From Nymphaea colorata (taxonomy: Eukaryota; Streptophyta; Magnoliopsida; Nymphaeales; Nymphaeaceae): a stretch of 64,000 nt of DNA. This document shows positions 31,290 to 45,225 of the stretch, piece after piece; positions within the stretch are counted from its first letter, which is position 1; every line of letters starts with the position of its first letter. Made by a program: the position numbers and the translations under genes. The stretch lies in NCBI RefSeq assembly GCF_008831285.2, contig NC_045147.1, positions 19,012,854-19,076,853 on the forward strand. The letters run 5' to 3'. The notes under the pieces are model-generated. The model was given only the letters and a program-made list of their open reading frames with translations, did no database searches and had not been told where the DNA came from.

Positions 31290-31466
31290 CAGAGACAGAA
31301 ACAGGTGTAGGCATGGTGTGGGCAATTGTCCACAATGGCCACAAAAGTGTTTATTTTCATTTCATGACAGTTTTTTTTTTCTTTAATTTACATACATATG
31401 CTCCATAAAAATTTTAAATTATATAACTAATGGCACTTCAAACCAAAATTTTCTGACTCCGCCCTT
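31290..31466. mobile_element. hAT-like MITE remnant, same family
   Basis: The stretch GGCATGGTGTGGGCAATTGT then CATGACAGTTTTT and ATTTACATACATATGCT is shared with 60859-61016 (GGCACGGTGTGGGCAATTGA, ATGACAGTTTTT, ATTTACATACAGATGCT). The right end TCTGACTCCGCCCTTG resembles the right end of the 50331-50530 element. Confidence 0.5.
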
Positions 31467-34400
31467 GAATTAGATCAACAGTCTTCACTGTAACACTTGG
31501 CTAAAGAGTCGGGTTGATTTTAAGTTCCTACTTCCTTCAACTAACAAAGACAAAATATAGGACTGATGCCAACAGTTCATTATTCGCAAACAGTACTGAC
31601 TCAACAGGATGGGATGGTGGAATGCTCTTGGTGGGTTGTCACTTAGCACCTGCTCTGCAGTATCTCCCTGTTTCCATGGCAGGGAAAACAACAAGAAAAC
31701 AAATGCAACTCGAATTTTTGAGAATCAAAATTCAGGGTGTTATGAGGTATGGGACGGGGAACAATAAAAGGTCAAACGATATCGGACAAATCCGGAACCT
31801 TTTTTTAACTTCATTTTGCTAAGAACTGTTCTTTTCAAATGGAATTATATGCTTACATTCTTAGAACAAAGTACATTCTTGTTTCTAATATTACTAATTG
31901 AAAATTCTTCGTTGCTCTTTCCAATCTTTTGCAGACTCCATTAATGAATTTGAAATTGAGTTCCTGGTACTAAATTGTATAAGAATGCAGAGTATCGTAG
32001 GAGCTAGGTCGGTTCTGACATTGAGGGTCAGAGTATCCACGTTGCCATTCACGGGCATGTTTTCAACCCACTCATGCATAACAACTAAAAAATTACAAGA
32101 TGTTGTTATTTAACACTTGAGCAAATAAACAATCTCCGTTCAACTTTTAAAAGTTAACAAATAGGCCCTTTAACTTTTGATATAAACTTTGTTAAGGCTA
32201 ATTTAAAATTAATATAAATGACATAAATAACCCTCATGCGATTGCAGGATTTCCACTATAGATTCAAGGCTGGTCATGGTTCGTTAAATGAAATTCCAAA
32301 GAGTCTAGAAGCGGAAGCTGGTGAATAAGATAAGAATTAAGCCGTTCTGGACCTTACCCATATGTATGAATGCAGCGTTACCCACGGGGAAAGTTCAACT
32401 TCAAGCCACTAGTCTGGACGTGTCTTGGTGAGAAAATTGCATGAGAAAACATGATCTGGTAAACCTCTTCCCCCAACCTTGCTACTAAATCTCCTGCAAT
32501 ATTGAACAAATTAACAACGGGACGGTATAACGTGTCCGAAAGTTGAAGCACGCTTATAAGATAAGAAAACCTGAGAGAAAAAGTGGAGTTGGAGAACAGA
32601 TCAAGGATAAGTGGGTTGGGAAAAATTTCCCAAGAAAAACATTCACCAGAGTCCATGAGCAGGAGCCTGGTGTGGTGTCCATGAAAGCAAGTAGCTGCCA
32701 TGTCTCTCAAGTGGAACCGTCAGCGTTTCTGAGCTCTCTGACATCGCCATGTGAGTCTCGCGGCCGGTGCTTCCGGATCACTCGGCAACCCCTTCGGCTG
32801 CTTGGATTGGCAGGCCTGTTAAGAGCTTATTCAACCTTGTGAAATGGTCGACAGTGCAAAATTGAATCTTTCCAATGGCAGGAAACTATACATGTTTAGC
32901 TGCTTTTTGCCTCATGCTTGTATCACAGTTAGTTAATTAAGATGCAATGCGATGACTTTTCGCTTTTTACTGCTGCTTAGAGAATGTGTGTTGATGTTCC
33001 ACCATCGAAGTGTATGTTAATCTGCGTAAATGGTTCAATTCAAAATTTGACTTCATAAATAGTTCAGATGCTAAGGCTTCCAGTTTTAGATGATCAAAGT
33101 TCATAGCAGATTAAGCTTGATCCGCACATCGAGCTCGACATAATCACTGGCTAGATGAAGAGCTTGACTTGTTTCACAAACAAATAAACCAAGGTTGAAC
33201 ACCTCGAACTCTGCTCCTCCAGCTCGTTATGTCTTATTTGTGTTCTTCTCCGTCTGTGTGTGGACGGCAGAAAATCCAAGAGCGCTATCCAGGCGTGAGA
33301 TCCATGGTACGTGATCTGTTCTACATCATGGGTTGCATTTTATATATGTACAATAATGCAGCCGGCTCCTCTTGTTTAAATCGCCTTGAGCAGAAGCAGT
33401 CTTCTCTGGAATCATTTGAGCATTGCGGACAATCGATTGAGCGAGCTTCAGATCTAAAGCACTGACACATTATATTCAAAGATCACATTTCGAAGACCTA
33501 CAGTGCTACACGTCCAACAACAACTCCAAGGCTTACGATGCATGAGCAGAGAGGATGAGGACCACTAGCTAGGATTTTGATTCCCCCAAGAAGGTCGGTC
33601 CATCCTGCTATTGCCTGACCTCCATTTCCCTAAAGGCTTTCTGAATTTCACTACCCATCACCTAAAAAAGATTCACGACAATGTACTCCTCGATTTGCTC
33701 ATTAGAATCATGTGGCTAAGATCTGTAGCAGTACCCACCGTTTCATTAATTTATAAGAGATTACAATTCACTTGAATTTTATTATAAGATCTTTACTTCA
33801 TCAAAATGTTATCTTTAGATCTGATTGTACAGAACAAATGCTGCAACATTTGACAGGCATGTCTTGGTCGGTGTCCAGGGCTTGCGTACGTAGCATCTAA
33901 TGGGGAAAATGAAAAAAAAATTCTTTACTTTTTGGCATGGTAGTCCTTCTTTCTTGGCATATTTTTTTCTTTGAAAACACGTTTGGCTGTTCTTAATCTT
34001 CCGTGCTTTTCTTCTCACTGCCAAAATATGTTCATCCACAGCTTATTTTCACTGTTCAAATTCTGAAGTTAATGGCAGATGCAGAAAGGGGTGGCATAGG
34101 AAGGTGAGCTTTGGGGTTCACGTGGGCAGCCATGGTCAAACCCTCATGGGTGTCATTTTTTGTGTATGCAGAAACTATATAGGTATAACGCTTGAGGTGG
34201 AGGAGGTACACTCGAGAGGTCCTATTCGCTGCTCTCAAAAGAGCTTCGGTTTCGGAATGAGGATCCCTGATGGCTGCCGCAGAACTGCGTGAAGCCAATG
34301 GCACTAGAAACAAGTATTCATTAGAAGCGCATTCTAGGCGTTCTGTCTCCCACCATAGAATGTCTGCAATGAAACTGATCGTTTTCTGCCTAATCCCCCA

Positions 34401-36611
34401 TTCCGTGAAGCAAGAAGAAAACTTAATCACAGACCAATCTGTGACGTTCAAGAAAAGATTACAGCAAATCAAGATAAGAAGCAGGAACGAGTTTCCCTTT
34501 GAACTCGATCCGAAAAGAGTAAACCTGGGAAGTGTCCGAGTTTGCCTTCCATTCCGAAAAAGAAGTATATAATAGTATCAAGGGTCACGTACTTAAAGTT
34601 GTTGGAAGAACAAATAGAGAATTGTCTCTGCTCCCTGTCACCATCTTAAGAAAACTTTTGTTGCAGTGTAATTAGCTGTTCCCTCCCACCAAAGAAAACC
34701 TGGGTCTCTCTCCCTCTATCACTCTCTCTCTCTAGAGAATGAAATATAACATTTTTTTTATCCAAATCTCGTGAACCTCAGGTTGCTTTCTCCGGATTCC
34801 TCTCCAACATCACATATCATGGGCCCTGTTGTTTTTCCAAAGCAGTCCCCCCTTCCCTGCCTTTTGAGAACCCGTGACACCTTATTAATGCATTTGTCCT
34901 CACACGTCCCTTTTCCTAACCAAACCTGGTGTATCTGTACAACACTTTTTCACGAGACCAACTACCAAACAAATCGCCCTCTCACCACCCTCCTCAATTC
35001 CATAACCCAATCCTTCACCATATATTAAAACCTCACAACTTGGAAAGAACACATATTCACATCGACCTCGCCTTTCCATCTCTTCAGCTTTTGCACCATT
35101 ACTTTGTGAAACGAAAATTGGATCTGTTGCACCTTCTTTATTCATAAAGCACCGCGATATCACACTCTGCCCATTTGCATATTACCCTCTTCTCTGTTCA
35201 ACATTCAAAGATGATTAGTTTATTTAATCAACTCGCCGATACAGCATAAAACAAAAGGGCCCAACTTGCAGATTCACGCGTGTACTTTTATGATTGTCTT
35301 TCTTTTTAAGCATGCACTATGAACTATGAAGCAATTGTAAGGAACAATGGGTACAACTGAATTTTAAACTAAATAAACAACAAAGAAATAAGGTTTGTTT
35401 TTCACTGGATTGTAAGTCCCTGTTTAGTGCTGGAGCAGCGCTTGTGACTCGGTATTGCAGAATCCTCATTCACGAACACCTGTTCTTGTCTATAGGAATA
35501 TCATCTAAAGCAGCACAGAAGCAACAGCACCAATAATATACTAGTATTGATTGAGAGCAACTTGTCTAGAACTTTCTAGAAAATGTGCGGGAGCATATTG
35601 TTGTGTATCAATTCTTGGGCTATCTATTGCCTTACACAGAGAAAGGGAGAAAAGAATTTGGGGCACATGCTTGCCGAATAGTCTACAGTGTTTTAGCACT
35701 TTATATCGGATGTAAACATTCCGTCCTCTTTCTTTCTCTCCCGCTCTCTCTCCTTTCCTCGTTTTCTCTTTCTCAAATACAGACATACATACAGACATAT
35801 AAAACCAACTGAACTATGGCTTTCTGAAATGTGAAAACTGATATTTGTCGCATTTCAATCTTTCCTTTCTTGCAAGATTGACCGTGGGATTGTCGTCTAG
35901 GTGATTGATTGTGCAAGATTCCGCACTTGGTTTGATCAATTAGAACGCATTATATGTTCTTGCAAATATTTGAAAACCAGTCATTCAAAAATTTCTGTAA
36001 TATCCTAACCAAAAACATTTGTATCATAAAAAACATAAGCCTTCTATTTTCATCAAAATCATGAACTGTAATAGACATATTTTTAGACTTGTAGTGTCCA
36101 TTTTGTAGAAGAAACGTCCACTGAATCTACAAATTTCCGCCGTTATATTTCCATTAGTCACATTTTCAGTTGTCACGGTCCGGTTTCTCCATATTCTCCT
36201 CTTCCCAACGACATGACTGCTTCAGTTCTGTTGTTGTTATTGTTGATGGTGCCGTGACGCTGGTGGCGGTCAAAATGTAAAGAATGGGAAATCAATCAAC
36301 TCACACCTCATCAGTGTCATGAATGAGGCACACTTGAAACCAGACCGCTGCTTGATGGGCTACTTCACCGGTTCTTATTGTCAATGTTGATAACTGAACT
36401 GAGATCCGTGACCCTTCACAAGCTTGATCCTTCCAAGGAGCCACTCACATACCACAAACTCTGCAGCATTGCAGATGAAAGCCAATAGTTTTTCCAGAAC
36501 ATTCAAATGGCAACTCAGCCTGTGACCTACACATGTCAACCGGTGGAAAGGTGGACCCTGCCATGAGGGATAGCCGATAGATGACCACACAGCCACAAGC
36601 CCAGTGTAGAG

Positions 36612-36619
36612 TATAAATG
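36612..36619 (+). promoter_or_regulatory. Possible TATA box of polygalacturonase 1
   Basis: TATAAATG, about 390 bases upstream of the start codon at 37003. It would imply a leader of about 360 bases or a leader intron; weak evidence. Confidence 0.25.
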
Positions 36620-37002
36620 AGTGGTTGCATGTCTTGTTTGCTCCAGTGCCTTTACCCGTGACACACACACATATACCTACTCTGCTTCTGTCTTCTGCTC
36701 TTCTTATTGGTAACCTTGAGCTGTAGCGTTTTCTTTCTTAACTAAGTGTTAAGAGTGATACCATCTCAGATCTTTCCTTCTCTACCATCAATTTTATGAT
36801 TAGTAGAAGCTACGGAGCATTAACATTGGTAACCGCTCAGTAGTGCTACCTCAAATCAACTGCAGAAAAAGGTGGTGCCCGTGTGCTGGTTCTTTGTAGT
36901 CATTCTAGTGACTCTCCTGCCAAACTTAGAAGACAAAGTTAACTCAGCAGAAAACAAGCCAAATTAGAGATTACCTTCCTTATTTAGAGCTTCCTACAAG
37001 AT

Positions 37003-38871
37003 ATGGGTGTCACCAATGCTACCGTTTTGGTGTTGATCATCGTCTTCTGTTCTCTGTTGGAAGCCAGCTTTGTGCTGGGAAGAGTCCATAGACACAGTAA
37101 GAAGCATCATGATCCTGACTCCGGTCTTTATGGTTCTATATCTCAACCACCTGCTTACCCTCCCTCGGAATCTCCAATTCCTGGTGATGGTGGTAATTCG
37201 AGCTCGGACTCCAGTACCTTTGATGTGAGATCTTTCGGTGCAGTCGGAGACTGCGTGACAGATGATACAAGTGCATTTAGATCAGCTTGGGAAGCTGCCT
37301 GTAAAACTGAGTATGGTGTCCTTCTTGTTCCTTCTGGCTACACTTTCACAATCACCTCTACCATCTTCTCAGGGCCTTGCAGGAATGGATTCATATTTCA
37401 GGTGAGTGCAACTTGTTGATATCTGGGCATTAAGACAATGTTATGCCTGTTACCTTATACTAGAATTCACAGGGTTCTGATTTTTCTCTGTTCCAAATGA
37501 GAAGGTAGATGGAGTGCTAATGCCACCAGATGGACCAGATAACTGGCCTAAAGAAGACAGTCCACGACAGTGGCTTGTGTTCTACAAGGTAGATGGAATG
37601 ACTCTTCAAGGGGAAGGACTAATTGAAGGCAATGGACAAAAGTGGTGGGATCTTCCATGCAAACCACACAGGGTATCATAAATTATCATCCCTCGTCAAT
37701 TTCATTTTGATTTTGTCACTACATTTTCTAAAATCAAATGGCATTGACTAGATTTTGTTCTTTTACACTTTTCAGGGCCCAAATGGATCTACATTACACG
37801 GGCCATGTGATAGCCCCGTAGTAAGTAATGAACAAACTCTTCTTCGAGATGAAAATCTAAACACAGAGTAAACCTGTTTCTAAAAAATCAATCTTTGACT
37901 ACAGGCCATTCGATTTTTTGAGAGCTCGAACTTGACATTAAGGAATATCAGAATCCAAAACAGTCCGCAGTTTCATGTCAAATTTGATGCATGCGATAGT
38001 GTGCTTATCGACAGTGTTTCCATTTCCTCCCCTGCATTGAGTCCCAATACCGATGGAATCCATATTCAGGACTCAAAGTATGTTGGAATATACAATTCAC
38101 TCATAAGAAATGGTAAGGATGGTTATCAGTTAGTATGATTAGCATGCTTTTATCTTTTGTTTCAATTTTTTAGTCTGAGTCAAATTCAATGCTGGAACAG
38201 GTGACGATTGCATATCAATTGGACCAGGCTGCTCAGATGTCGACATAGAAAATGTGACGTGTGGACCTAGTCATGGCATTAGGTACATTAGTTTCTTTTC
38301 CCTTCTTACGCTTCTCTTCATTCTTCCAACAGTCTTTACTCTGTTCTAATGTGGGATATCAATTGCCAGCATTGGAAGCCTCGGATACCAACATTCACTG
38401 GCCTGTGTTCGGAACATATCAGTCTCAAATTCAGTAATTCGGAATTCAGACAATGGTGTTAGGATCAAAACATGGCAAGGAGGGATGGGGACAGTGCGAT
38501 CCATCACCTTCACCAATGTTTTTATGGAGAATGTAAGGAATTGCATCATTATAGATCAATACTACTGCTTGTCAAAGGAATGTAGGAACCAGACATCTGC
38601 TGTACAAGTTGCAGATGTTGCATACAGAAACATTAAAGGAACGTATGATGTCCGGAGTCCGCCGATTCATTTTGCATGCAGTGATGCCATGCCCTGTGCC
38701 AATATAACACTGGGAGAAGTGGAGCTTCTCCCTGCAGAAGGAGAGATGGTAGCAGATCCTTTCTGCTGGAATACTTATGGCGGACTGGAGACTCTCACTA
38801 TTCCCCCCATATCATGCTTACAGGATGGAGCTCCTCTATCTCTCACGGAGGGGTTTGCTTATGGTTGCTGA
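37003..38871 (+). CDS. Polygalacturonase 1 (GH28), secreted, six exons
   Basis: Exons 37003-37401, 37505-37672, 37776-37820, 37905-38112, 38201-38282 and 38370-38871 join into 467 aa with GT-AG introns. The N-terminus is a signal peptide ([21 protein letters not shown], cleaved near VLG) followed by a His/Lys-rich and Pro/Ser-rich stretch ([20 protein letters not shown]). GH28 landmarks: NTDG (252-255), GDDC (274-277), SHG (297-299) where most members have GHG, and RIK (332-334). The catalytic Asp residues and the His are all present. The overall plan, including the basic linker, resembles the Arabidopsis At1g48100 (PGX3) group. The enzyme hydrolyses de-esterified homogalacturonan in the wall. 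It faces the same way as the second polygalacturonase 8 kb downstream. It looks intact. Confidence 0.96.
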
Positions 38872-38879
38872 AGTGCTGA

Positions 38880-41800
38880 GCGCTGCTAGGATTGGTTTGT
38901 GAGATCATTTTAGGAGAGTCACAGAATATAGTAGAGTGTAAAGAAAAGGTTGGCATTTGTATAATTCGGTCCATGTGATGGATAAAGATGAGTGAAATAA
39001 TTTCTTATTGCCTTTTCACTCTGTAATGCTCCAACAAATTGTAATGGACCTTTTCTTGAATCCATTATATAACATCGTGGAGCAAACATCTCGTCATAGA
39101 GTTACATGTACATGATTTGGCAAGTCTCTCAAATATATGAAAAATGGTACTGCTAAACATATAAAAATTGGCTTTAAAGTGACAGTTAATTGAATTATCT
39201 GTATAGAACTGACTACATAGCGGAGTTGTTTCCGAGAAAGGTACCACCTTCGTACATACTTTTAGAAAGGTACCTATTTGGTCATACCATAGAAAAACTT
39301 AAAGGCAGAACAACAATAGCAGAAAAATGTGAGCATCACCATGAGAATCTAATCAATATAAAGAACAGTGATTCACGTGTTCTTATGTCAATAGTATGTT
39401 GTTTAAAAGAAATTAGTGGACTGTTTTTCCAGTATACACTGGCTGCATTCTTCAATAGAAAAATTACAAGGGAACACGAGCATTTAGAGAACAAAAAGTA
39501 GAAAACAGAGTTTGTCTGCTCACTTCTTCACCTGCAGCTCCCTTCCCTGTTTCTGATACAGAGAAATATTATTTGTACTATTGGAGATTTGGTCTGTTAG
39601 ACGAATTTAGCCCCCTTATTTCCTAATCACTTCTTGTGTTATCTTCCTGAAATTAAAGAGGGGACACTACCTATCTAGGCAATTCACAGTTGCTACTGGC
39701 TCATCTATTAAGAACAAAGTTTTGGTTTGCAACTGTGGACACCGCCAAATGTTTTCAATTGGCAGAAAATGATGAAGTTATGATTCTAGAAACAGAAGTA
39801 TTGGTAGTTTTACTTTCTAAAGACAAACGAAGCCGAGTTTTCTGGGATGTGCAAGTCCTGCCGCTCTGCAGTTTTGAGCTACCTTGTTGGTTGGTCCACT
39901 GTACAGGACTCGCATGTTCTTCCTCAGGCTTGAAAGCTTTCAGCAAACTCTTCCAGCCAAGTGTGTGGAGCCCATTGGAACATGGCCCTCCATAATTGTG
40001 TATGTCAGTTTTCCCTTTTGGTGAAACTTGATGTCAGTCCAATTAATTTATTGAATCCTGTAGGATGGATTTCTGGCCAGAGGTTGTGATGGAAAAGCCA
40101 ATTCTGGATTATGTTAAAGGATCACAAGATTTTATGTGGATGATGGGAACATTTTCTATGTTGGCATATTGTATTAAATATGTCTCTTGGACCCCATCAA
40201 ATTACCAATGCTATATATGTTATATATGAACAAGAAATTGAACATAATGCATTAGAATAAGCAGTTCTGCACTTGTATTTATTTATCAAGTTGTTGGAAA
40301 AGTTGGCTACAAGTTGTAATGGACGGCAGAAAGCATAAAAGAAGCTAAAATTACAGATTCTGAGAAGACGTTTAAGATGGTCATGTCTGATGTAATAATT
40401 TTAATCTATCATTCTCTCTCTCTCTCTATTTCTCTCTCTTTCGACCATACGTTTACTCTGCGGAAGTAGCACAGACTGAGATCCATAATTGGAGTAACAC
40501 ACAGGTAAACAGTTGGCAGATCATGAGCCAGGGCCCATGGGTCTTTCATGAATGGGTCCCCACAGAGATGAACTATGCGATCCGTGATGTGTCCGTGTAT
40601 GTATATGCACGCACGCAATGTGGGAATGTGGCCTCTGTCTTCTCCGATTGTCATCCCTACCTTCATCCCCACAAAATTTTCACCGCATGTTTCCTTTTCC
40701 TTTCTTCTTTAATTAAAACGGACCATTCAAATTGAAATCATCACACCTTTGTTTACAGGGTTTGGGAGAAGATACCTCAAAGAAGACGAAGCGCTTTCCA
40801 TTTTTAGAGGGTTTCAGACTGGATGGAAAGCTATATACTGGACACCCATCAACTAAAGTATGACACATCTACCATTTGCAGTCCAAAAGCTCATGGAAAT
40901 CGATCTGACGGCCAGATTTTTCCCAACCCACCAATCTGACCAGCTACGTTATGCTCCTCTAAACTTGAGCTGTCGTGGTGACATTGCATCGGATCAATCT
41001 ATTAGCTTTAAGCGTAAAGAAATTATTATCCTGTTTAATTGTGGCCGATAGGCAGTACCCATTCATGGTCTTTTACCTTGACACATTTCACTTAGTTTTT
41101 GGTATTCCATGATCGGCCTTTTGGGAATCTATGGTCGATCTGTGGCCTGTATGCTACAGAAAAACCATGCATTTTTAAAATTATTGCAGGCATGATGTGA
41201 ACCAAGTAGGTGCAGAAGTTTATATGGCAGTTGCTAGTTGCTCAAATAATGCCATCTGATCTGATCTCCGATCCCAGCTATTGTCCTTCAAGTAGTAGGT
41301 TGAAGGGTTCATACATTTTAATCAATGATAATGCTACACCATGAAAGTTACATACACTAGATTCAAAACCAAGATCTAACTGCATGTTAAAAACTCTGTG
41401 CTGCAATGAGCATCATGTCGGCTAAAACTCCTAACGACTCGCATGGGAACAAAGATCTCAACTTTTATTTTAAGCAAATGATACCGTAGCACTCCCATTT
41501 ATCTATTATAGACTTGATTGTAAGTGTAAATTAGGATATAATTAGCATTAAGACATAAAAAATGCTGTAATATTGTGCTCAATCCTATCAAGTAAAACAC
41601 CATTATGTACATTCTAGCGGGATGAAATTGTCGTTTGATTGGCAACTTTTATAGGTCACGAGTTATCAATGAACTTTTCAATCTATGACTGTGACTCTTT
41701 TAAGCCATTTCATGTTAGGCCAGGTTTCTCACATTGTGTGAAGTGGTGGAGCCACACATGGTGGTGCCCATTGGCAGCATAAAGGGAGACGCCCTCGCTC

Positions 41801-44800
41801 GAACTAGCAACCTGTCCCACCAGTGCACCAACCTCGTTATTTAAAAGAAAAAAAACAAGGACACCGGCACTTTAGATGGTGGCATATTCAGTGGTTGGTA
41901 GCCCGTGACACCTTCGGGCCCATCAATGTCAAAAGGCCGTGATTCATTTGTGCGTCACGTACCTTTATTTACTGATGATTGAGTTCCCCATGATGATGAT
42001 TCAATTCAAGCATCACTGAAGGTAGCCAGCGTTTCTAGCATCGCATATTTGTACCTGTGGCAATACTGCGTGTCGCCTTCTCTGTTGGCTGCGTGTGCTA
42101 AAGTGGGATTGCAGTGTCTAAAGGCACAAAAATGGTGACCCGCATGGGTAGATTGAACAGTAGATTAACTCAAAAGTGCGTCCTGCATATTGCTTTTGAA
42201 GAAACAGTTGTCCCAAATGCCTTTATTGAGTGCGCTTTTCTGGAAGAGAATTGCATTTTCATGGTGGCTGTCCTTCCCTTATGTTCTCACTAAGGGTTTT
42301 CTTCTTGCTACAGATTTAGATGACGCAATTAAACCTGTTTGGACTAGCAGATGATGGTGAAATTTACGGAAAAAAAATGTTCCGACCTCTAAATATTATG
42401 TGGATGTCATGTATCAATTTGTCAATTATGACTGGCCATCAACTTCAACTTAGAGCCTTTTGATTGCTCAATTAGTGAAGCAGGTTCGTCTCCCATTGTG
42501 CTTAGCCGATCTAAACTCATCTGTTTTGCACCCCCCTTGTCAGGGCTTGAGTTTTATGGCAACATAATTTCTCATGCCAAGAGGATTATGCTTAGGGTTT
42601 ATTGGAAGCCAAACTAGGGATTATGTTGAAGAGGTTTGGCCTTGAATCAACTAGTTATTTGATTTGGATTGGATTATGTAAGAAGGAAAAAAAAAAGGAT
42701 CGAAAGCCCTATGGTGCATAAGATTAGTCAGATTCATGACTGCTAAATACATTAAAGATCAGATTAGTAGTACACGAGAGACAAACTCCCTTCCCTCAAA
42801 CCTAGGGTCCAGAGTTGCTTCAGGACCTCGGTTGGCATATACCACTTTTTATAGTTTAGAGGAGTAAAACCCATATCGAGAACTTATCATTTGATGATCT
42901 TAGGCTGACCAGCTATGCTATGGCCTTGAGGGCATTAGAAGTCGAGTTGTAATTTTATCTTGTACCATATGAAAAGGCCTGAAACCCTCGCACCATGTAC
43001 CGTCAATTTGCAACCCTAGATCCAATCCATTTCCACCGCTATCCATGCACAACATATATAAGCAAACCTGCCCTTCTCATGGAAATAAGGTCACTAGTAA
43101 ATAAGCCGATGCACCAGCATGTCTAAGATGGGTTCGGTACGACGACCTGAACTCAAACCTTACTCTCATTTTGGTGGTTTCTGGGGTTTTACATAGGTTG
43201 TACGCATGTGCACAAACAGCTCTTATCATTTTCCGATCCTTGGTATTAGACCCAGATTCAGATCCAATAATGACTTTGCCCACAAATATGAAATCTTGGA
43301 GGATCGTCAAGTGTTTGTGTTCGTCAACAAAAAAATATAGATTTCTTCACATTGGTAGGTGCTTAAACTGGATTACCATGGACTTTTGATATGATTCTTT
43401 GGGCACTGAACGGGAATAAGAGATGATGCTTTTTCAAAGGAAAATGTTTTCCATGTTAAAAAACCATACAAAGTGGTCTATGAACACGCGTTTGGGACAC
43501 GAGAACCAGTGACAAAGTGTAGCTAATTCTACAAGAAAGTACGTATTTCCATACAGTAGGTAGATGTGAAACATGCTATCTGTTTCGTATGGAAATTATT
43601 TCTCTTTCCCAGGGAAATGTCCTCTTTCAACTTTCAAGGGTGTAAATATTCAATCTTCCCAAACGCAACGATATTGGCTCTTGTGTGTCGATGAACCGGG
43701 GCCCTGGATCTGAATCCAGCTGCTGTGCTATGTTTAACCAGAAAAGGCAAGCTTATTCTGCATCCGGTTTTGGCTTCCCATGCGATAATTCGGAAGGTTA
43801 TGAGGATTAATCGCTACGGTAATTTCGTTTAATGGTTTGTGATTCATATCCACTTCCTGCAATTTAAGTATTGGCACCATCAACACCTATATGAAATTCA
43901 ACTTAGATGCATGTGTTTAGACTCCTCGAACCATTCACATGGATCATATGATATATATGACCCAAATCTGACTCCTTGTTTAGTGGGATTTGCAAAGCAA
44001 CTAGAATATGACTACCAATAATCTGGTCCAGATTTGTTGTATTTATGCGGAACGAATTCGTCCAAATGCATTACCCGTAGCACTATATTATTTTCCAAAA
44101 TTTCCTGCTTGCTTTCCTTCATGCATCACCTCCTATCTCCCTTCACTTAGTCTTGTATAAGTATGCTCGGTACAGTAGCCCCCCTGGTTCCGGTTAGATA
44201 TACAAAATGAGTGTTTGATAAAAATAACATTATAGTTAATCCTAATATAGATATAATTAAGAACATTACATTCTTGTTTCAAGAAGCATGATGTAATTAT
44301 GAATGCCGTTTTTAAATTTAATAACAAAATACTGAATATAATTACACAATATTCCTTAAAATAAGAATATGGTATTATTTAGAATACATGTTATAAGAAC
44401 ATAAGTTCTAGAAACAGGATCACATTTGAGAGGGATGCATCGAACCGAAGTGTTGGTTCTCAAACAGTGCAAAGAATTCCTCTCCCCTTATTACTGAACA
44501 AGGTTCCGCTGTGACATTTCAAATATCAACAGACTGATGCAACATCGGAAGTAAGAATCCCGGAGACAAATTAAAAGTGACAAAATGATCCCAACAAAGT
44601 GGAAAAGGAAGAGACTGTACGCCCTCCTTTTGATGCATGCAAGCGCACTCACCATCGAAGGAGGAACTTTATTAGGTATCGGGAATCACGACCCCTGAGG
44701 CCGTGAGATTTACAGAAACACAGGAGATGTAGCAGAAGCAAACGTGAACGAAGAAGTGGTCTGCCCTTCAGAACAGGGTCTGATATCTTGATTCAGGACA

Positions 44801-45181
44801 CCAACCAGCGACCCTTCCCCAAACCAAAGAGAGAGTTGAGAATCCTTTCCTTGTTTGCTTGAAGACTACTGATCTTAGAATACCGCTAAGATTTGATTTT
44901 ATGCATTAAATTTTTGGTTTCCTTTAACTTAGAGTTTCTGCGTCTGTGTACACACGTACATCTTCGTTCATGGTTACATCAGCCTGGCTGATACCCGTTT
45001 CAAACAATTTGAAACTTCGTTGGAAACGACGGAACCAAGCTTGGCATTTTCTTCACTTGGCAGCAACCCTTTGCAAAACTTTAGTGTAATTTGTTGGAGA
45101 ACCTGACTTGCTTTTCGAGACACCTGAAATCACATGAATGATCGTGCGCCTAAAAGAGTTCAATCTTTGATTGACGACTGC

Positions 45182-45225
<44 letters not shown>

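Larger units (their letters stand above)
26110..36990. other. Long stretch with no recognised gene
   Basis: 26102 to about 26420 is probably the 3' UTR of the kinase. The rest is AT-rich with CA/GA microsatellites (26489-26566) and several miniature elements annotated separately. Open frames such as 30250-30639 (129 codons), 34056-34472 (minus, 138 codons) and 34771-35028 show no domains or splice partners I can recognise; non-coding transcripts cannot be excluded. Confidence 0.5.
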
